Below, piece after piece: positions 8,368 to 11,596 of a DNA stretch of 11,596 bases. Position 1 is the stretch's first letter, and every line of letters starts with the position of its first letter. Source of the DNA: JBDHUW01 sp039809345 (lineage in GTDB: Bacteria; Patescibacteriota; Gracilibacteria; Absconditabacterales; Absconditicoccaceae); NCBI GenBank assembly GCA_039809345.1, contig JBDHUW010000014.1, forward strand, positions 1 through 11,596, read 5' to 3'. The translations under genes were made by a program, and so were the position numbers. Below the pieces are notes generated by a model that saw only the letters and a program-made list of their open reading frames with translations, ran no database searches and was not told the origin of the DNA.

Positions 8368-8676
8368 ATGCAAAAAATTACTCAAGCTGAATTCGCAAAC
8401 GCAATCTCAAAAGGTGCAGTAATCATCGATTATTTCGCTGAGCGATGCCCTCCATGTAAAGCTCTTTCCCCTATGTTGGAAGACGCACAAAAACAACTTG
8501 GCGACAGAATCACGATATACAAAGTAGATGTTGACCAAGAGCAGGCACTTGCATGACAGCAATGAATTACAGCTATGCCTACTCTGCACTTTTACAAAGA
8601 TGGAAAATTTATTGAGGAGGTAAAAGGGCTAAATCCACCTGCGATTGAAAAAGCTATAAATGGGATTATTGGATAG
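8368..8676 (+). CDS. trxA: Thioredoxin-like protein with CPPC active site
   Basis: Dithiol-disulphide oxidoreductase of the thioredoxin fold, probably cytoplasmic. The 102-residue product has the family's usual size: M-Q-K-I-T-Q-A-E-F start, the strand A-V-I-I-D-Y-F-A, the redox motif C-P-P-C where thioredoxin 1 has W-C-G-P-C (the preceding Trp is Arg here), the strand Y-K-V-D-V-D and the cis-proline segment A-M-P-T-L. Two UGA codons (8554-8556 and 8563-8565) encode Gly in the stretch before the cis-Pro; the first would truncate the protein under the standard code. The frame is open upstream to an ATG at 8251, adding a partly hydrophobic segment (S-I-F-I-I-Y-I-L). I prefer 8368 because the thioredoxin fold begins there, but an N-terminal membrane anchor from a start near 8323 is possible. 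A TTGACA at 8234-8239 may be part of a promoter. Confidence 0.9.
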
Positions 8677-8735
8677 ATTTTTCTTGCTATATTCATTTTT
8701 GATGATATTTGTGCAAAATACCATTACTTTAATGT

Positions 8736-8764
8736 GAAAAAGTCTCAGGGGATGCCCAAGACTT
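8736..8764 (-). terminator. Rho-independent terminator of the 53-residue gene
   Basis: AAGTCT (8740-8745) pairs with AGACTT (8759-8764), with an inner GGG/CCC stem. On the minus strand the hairpin is followed by a run of T (complement of 8736-8740). It lies 26 bases after the stop at 8791. On the plus strand no T-run follows, so it is unlikely to serve trxA. Confidence 0.75.
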
Positions 8765-8790
8765 GATATACAATTCGTATAGACTACTTT

Positions 8791-8952
8791 TTACCTCAAA
8801 TCAGGCAACAATCGATTAAACTGCTCTGCTCTCTTTATCGCTGCAGCTACTGATTGTTTGAATGAGGGTTTCCTTTGCTGGAGGAGAAAAGTAACTTTTG
8901 CTACCACAAAACCAGTTGTGAAAGCCATGAGTAACAAAAATGCTGTTGCCAT
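8791..8952 (-). CDS. Small single-helix membrane protein, hypothetical
   Basis: A 53-residue frame from ATG 8952 to TAA 8791. Residues 2-24 (A-T-A-F-L-L-L-M-A-F-T-T-G-F-V-V-A-K) form one hydrophobic helix. The remainder is basic and Gln/Arg-rich (Q-Q-R-K-P-S-F-K-Q-S-V), so the C-terminus is probably cytoplasmic. No UGA is needed. Support for a real gene is a TATAGT box three bases before the ATG and a good terminator just after the stop. No family is recognised; the shape resembles small YtxH-like envelope proteins only in general terms. Confidence 0.6.
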   Translation of the reverse strand: MATAFLLLMAFTTGFVVAKVTFLLQQRKPSFKQSVAAAIKRAEQFNRLLPDLR

Positions 8953-9121
8953 ATTACTATAATGTTCAGGATCCCTGTCCCCGGACTAATTTTTTATATA
9001 TACATTTTTTTGTATACACACTGTAACCAAGATTATTCTTGATACAAGATCAAAAGCCACTTTAGTGTTGTCAAAAATCATCGACACATCAAATATATAA
9101 TTGATAATACGAGCCATAAAT

Positions 9122-9175
9122 TTGACACTTTCTTTGAAATGACTATACTATAATAGTATTATTTAACCTTATAAT
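9122..9175 (+). promoter_or_regulatory. Promoter region of the TrmB-type regulator gene
   Basis: TTGACA at 9122-9127 is followed after 16 bases by TATACT (9144-9149), overlapping TATAAT at 9149-9154. A second perfect TATAAT stands at 9170-9175, only seven bases before the ATG at 9183. The first pair would give a short leader. The second would give a nearly leaderless mRNA. No Shine-Dalgarno sequence is evident. Confidence 0.55.
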
Positions 9176-9182
9176 ATGATCT

Positions 9183-9941
9183 ATGGAAAAGGATCTCATG
9201 CTTCAATTATGTCAGTTTTGACTGACAGAAAAAGAAGCAAAAATTTATATTGCACTACTACAACTTTGAACTGCCACAGCAGGTACCATAGCTAGATTTA
9301 CTAGTGAAAAAAGACCTACGGTGTATTCAGTATTGTGAGCATTGCAGTTAAGATGATATATTGAAGAGATTCAAACAAAGAATGCAAAACAATATCTCGC
9401 CAAACCTCCTCATGAAATTCTACAGAAAGCAAAAGACAAAATAGGGATTCTAGAACTACTAGTTCCTATGCTACAGAATCTGGAAGGGAAAATATGAAAG
9501 AAACCCACTATTCGTTACCTAGAAGGAATAGAGGGACTCGGAGAGCTATTCGAAGACTTTTTGACTTCCTCAATTGATATGAGAGTAATTTATGGGACCC
9601 ACAATACACACGATAGTCTACACCTTCCGTTTGCTGGGAAAGTAAGAGACATGAGAGTAAAAAAGTGATTATTTTCAAAGAGAATTGTAACTCATGATAA
9701 TGCAGATCCTAAAATAGAAAAGAGAGATGATAAAAAATACAATAGAGAAACACTTATTGTTAGTGACTTCCCATGAGAACTAAAAGCTGATATCAACATT
9801 TATGGACCATGAAAGGTTTCTCTACACTTCTTCGATGAATATCAAAAACCATATACTATTCTCATTCAGAGTCTCCCTCTCTTTGAGTCGCTGTGTACTC
9901 TTTTTGATTATATTTGGCTTCAGAATAAATCTAAAAAATAA
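9183..9941 (+). CDS. TrmB-family winged-helix transcriptional regulator
   Basis: A 252-residue product. The N-terminal ~70 residues are the TrmB-type helix-turn-helix: L-x-x-F-G-L-T-E-K-E-A-K-I-Y-I-A-L-L, then A-G-T-I-A-R, a recognition helix R-P-T-V-Y-S-V-L, and the wing I-E-E-I-Q. A helical linker follows (A-K-P-P-H-E-I-L-Q-K-A), then a C-terminal region starting R-Y-L-E-G-I-E-G-L, as in TrmB-like proteins of bacteria and archaea, where it often senses sugars or other small ligands. The ligand here cannot be told. Many glycines, including the G of F-G-L-T, are UGA. The gene stands alone between a divergent small membrane-protein gene and a HAD-protein gene with its own promoter. Its targets are unknown; either neighbour is possible. 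Confidence 0.87.
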
Positions 9942-9982
9942 CATGTCGATGCACTTCGACAACGTCAAAACGATATAATCAA

Positions 9983-10011
9983 TTGCGTTTTGCAGTATTA
10001 GATACTATAAT
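9983..10011 (+). promoter_or_regulatory. Candidate promoter of the HAD-domain gene
   Basis: TTGCGT (9983-9988), a 17-base spacer and a perfect TATAAT (10006-10011). Transcription would start near 10018, giving a leader of about 24 bases before the ATG at 10042, with no clear ribosome-binding site. Confidence 0.55.
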
Positions 10012-10041
10012 TCTTTCATATTTATATTGTATATTATACTC

Positions 10042-11187
10042 ATGAAAGAAATTAATGAACTGACTACTACATGAATTGGCACAACTAATATAGAGTCAAG
10101 AAACACACCAGATGCCAACACCGTAAATCAACTTACAGACGTCCTATCATCGGACCTAGTTTCACTACAACAATCTATCAATGTAGATTATGTACAAGAT
10201 AAACCTTGAAGTACCATGAGAAAAGATTGAGTACGTCGTATGATTTCAAACAATAATCTGCATTGAGCCTATATGATTGATATGATGTACAATGCTGGAT
10301 GAAAATATAAGTTTCAAGAGTTCTATGGAATAGATATGGCATTTCAATTATTGCAAGGGGATAATCCACCCAAAGTTGTGATCATGGCCCCCCTACTACA
10401 TCAAAAAGTTATTGAGTCAGGTTTTTTATGAGAAGTACAAATAGATCCATTATTAGATCTTCTTAAAACAGCAAGATTCAATGATGAATCAAGTAAAATC
10501 TCGAAATATAAATGGCTACTGCAGAATTCAAACTGTAGATTTATAGAAATTCCCTATTCAATAGAGAGGTTAAATTCAGTCTTTGACAATATCACCGCTC
10601 CTTGAGACCTATTGATACAACAAAAAGCAGAGCAAAATCTATGAGCAGAATGACTCAAGTACATTCTTCATGCTTTACATCCTAGTAAAATTTCCGATCC
10701 TTACAATCCTAAAACATCAAGGGAAGAATGATATTTAAGAGAAACTATGATCCTCGCTAAACAGTACTTCCCGGGCTTAGATACAGCAGAAAAAGTACTA
10801 GATTATGTGCTGAATATAAATATAGATATACCTGAGGTAATGAAATGAAAAAGAATAGAATGAGTATATGTAGATGTAGATGGTACACTGATTGACTATG
10901 TGCCAATCTGATCTCCACTTGAATGAACACAACAACTCAAACCCGCAGTAGTTGCTCTGCTCAAAGAGTATGAAGCACAATGAAAGTCTATTACTGTATG
11001 GACATGAGGCGATGTAAAGAAGAAAGAAGCACATCTCAGATCACTTTGAATCACACGACCAGTAGTAAGCAAGTATGATCATGCTTGAGCTATAGCAGAG
11101 ATAGTGCTAGATGACACTGATAGAGGTGCCTTTGTCACTCAATCTAAGATATACCCTGAAACATATATCAATGTAAATAAGCTCTAA
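10042..11187 (+). CDS. Two-part protein: unknown N-terminal region plus C-terminal HAD-type hydrolase domain
   Basis: A 381-residue product with UGA as Gly. The C-terminal ~110 residues carry the HAD superfamily motifs in order: motif I D-V-D-G-T at 278-282 (nucleophile Asp278, acid/base Asp280), motif II Thr321 in T-V-W-T-G-G, motif III Lys344 in V-S-K-Y, and motif IV D-D at 357-358. The small spacing between motifs I and II leaves room for no large cap, so a small-substrate or protein phosphatase is plausible. Residues 1-270 match nothing I recognise. They are mainly alpha-helical by composition, with segments such as V-V-I-M-A-P-L and F-I-E-I-P-Y that look like Rossmann-type strands. The gene follows the TrmB gene in the same direction but has its own promoter-like sequence. 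Confidence 0.8.
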
Positions 11188-11213
11188 ATAAATAATTCTT
11201 TACTGACACTAAC

Positions 11214-11219
11214 TATAAT
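11214..11219 (+). promoter_or_regulatory. TATAAT box immediately before the last gene
   Basis: A perfect TATAAT ends five bases before the ATG at 11225, with a weak CTGACA-like element close upstream. If it is the -10 box the transcript would begin at or next to the start codon (leaderless). Confidence 0.45.
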
Positions 11220-11224
11220 ATATC

Positions 11225-11527
11225 ATGACAAATACACTTGAGCCAGACTGAACCGAGACATTAGTAGAATCAATCAGAGAGATGTTTGATCACATCTATT
11301 TAAATACACATATTTCTGATGCCATCAAAAACACATTGCAAGTGACATGATTAGAAGAATTTGCTAATATTTTAAAAAGGAATAAACAAAACTGATTATT
11401 TAGGACATATGTTCCTCTACACGACCTTACAAAATTAAGTTTCCTAGTATATCAATCATTACACCATCTTCCAATTATAAAAAAAATCGAACTTCCTCAA
11501 GAGTCCTGAAATTATAAATGGGTCTAG
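11225..11527 (+). CDS. Hypothetical 100-residue protein
   Basis: The frame runs from ATG 11225 to TAG 11525-11527, with four in-frame UGA codons read as Gly. It begins M-T-N-T-L-E-P-D-G-T. The composition is that of a soluble helical protein (S-I-R-E-M-F-D-H-I-Y; L-E-E-F-A-N-I-L-K-R). I recognise no family or catalytic motif. The final two codons and the stop lie inside the 72-bp terminal repeat; if that segment is chimeric, the true C-terminus could differ and the protein could be longer. Confidence 0.6.
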
Positions 11528-11591
11528 AGTACTTGAAGTATATCTAATAATGAATAATATAGCTTCATGACTAGTAAAAATCCTTATAAGA
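11520..11591. repeat. Right copy of the 72-bp exact terminal inverted repeat
   Basis: Exact inverted copy of bases 1-72. On this side the segment joins smoothly to the preceding gene and supplies its stop codon, so this is the more likely native copy. It contains the palindrome CTTATAAG near the outer end and is followed only by five more A residues before the window ends. Confidence 0.9.
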
Positions 11592-11596
11592 AAAAA

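Noticed and set aside
8953..9182. Possible RNA gene in the intergenic stretch before the TrmB gene
   Set aside because: No tRNA-like arms or other stable, recognisable fold could be made out; the stretch is AT-rich with promoter-like elements only.
9942..9965. Short hairpin TGTCGA/TCGACA after the TrmB gene as a terminator
   Set aside because: The stem is only six base pairs and no T-run follows, so it is too weak to call.
1..11591. Transposon or linear plasmid bounded by terminal inverted repeats
   Set aside because: No transposase, integrase or replication gene is present, the cargo is housekeeping, and the left copy breaks a coding repeat exactly at its boundary.

Overview
This 11.6 kb AT-rich window reads as bacterial chromosome only if UGA is translated as glycine (genetic code 25). 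With UGA as stop, every gene breaks into fragments. With UGA as Gly, intact families appear, and UGA falls exactly on invariant glycines. Code 25 is known from the CPR lineages Gracilibacteria (BD1-5) and Absconditabacteria (SR1), so this is very probably a contig from one of those host-dependent, small-genome organisms. The choice between the two lineages cannot be made from this sequence.

Layout, left to right. (1) Positions 1-1917, minus strand: a secreted or surface protein with a signal peptide, a Cys-containing module and at least eight 51-52-residue beta-propeller (delta-60 / DUF5122-like) repeats, running off the left edge. (2) Positions 2189-6640, plus strand: one uninterrupted frame encoding leucyl-tRNA synthetase, about 1483 residues instead of the usual 800-900. 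The excess lies in two insertions in the CP1 editing domain: an RBBP9/YdeN-like serine hydrolase followed by a nucleotidyltransferase-like domain, and, further on, a second related nucleotidyltransferase-like domain. This is the main discovery of the window. (3) Positions 6643-7065, minus: dUTPase, tail-to-tail with leuS. (4) Positions 7159-8100, minus: a secreted Ser/Thr-rich protein whose C-terminal part resembles the Cys module of the propeller protein. (5) Positions 8368-8676, plus: a small thioredoxin with a CPPC active site. (6) Positions 8791-8952, minus: a one-helix small membrane protein. (7) Positions 9183-9941, plus: a TrmB-type winged-helix regulator. (8) Positions 10042-11187, plus: an unknown N-terminal region joined to a HAD-type hydrolase domain. 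(9) Positions 11225-11527, plus: a 100-residue protein of unknown function.

The first 72 bases are an exact inverted copy of bases 11520-11591. At the left end this copy interrupts a propeller repeat exactly at its boundary, so it looks more like a fold-back chimera or assembly-graph end than a biological terminal inverted repeat. Either way, genes touching the ends should be treated as uncertain.

The genes do not form one pathway. They look like a mix of core functions (translation, nucleotide hygiene, redox), regulation and cell-surface proteins, mostly in single-gene units with their own AT-rich promoters. Several starts lie only 3-7 bases after a TATAAT-like box and lack a Shine-Dalgarno sequence, which suggests leaderless transcripts.
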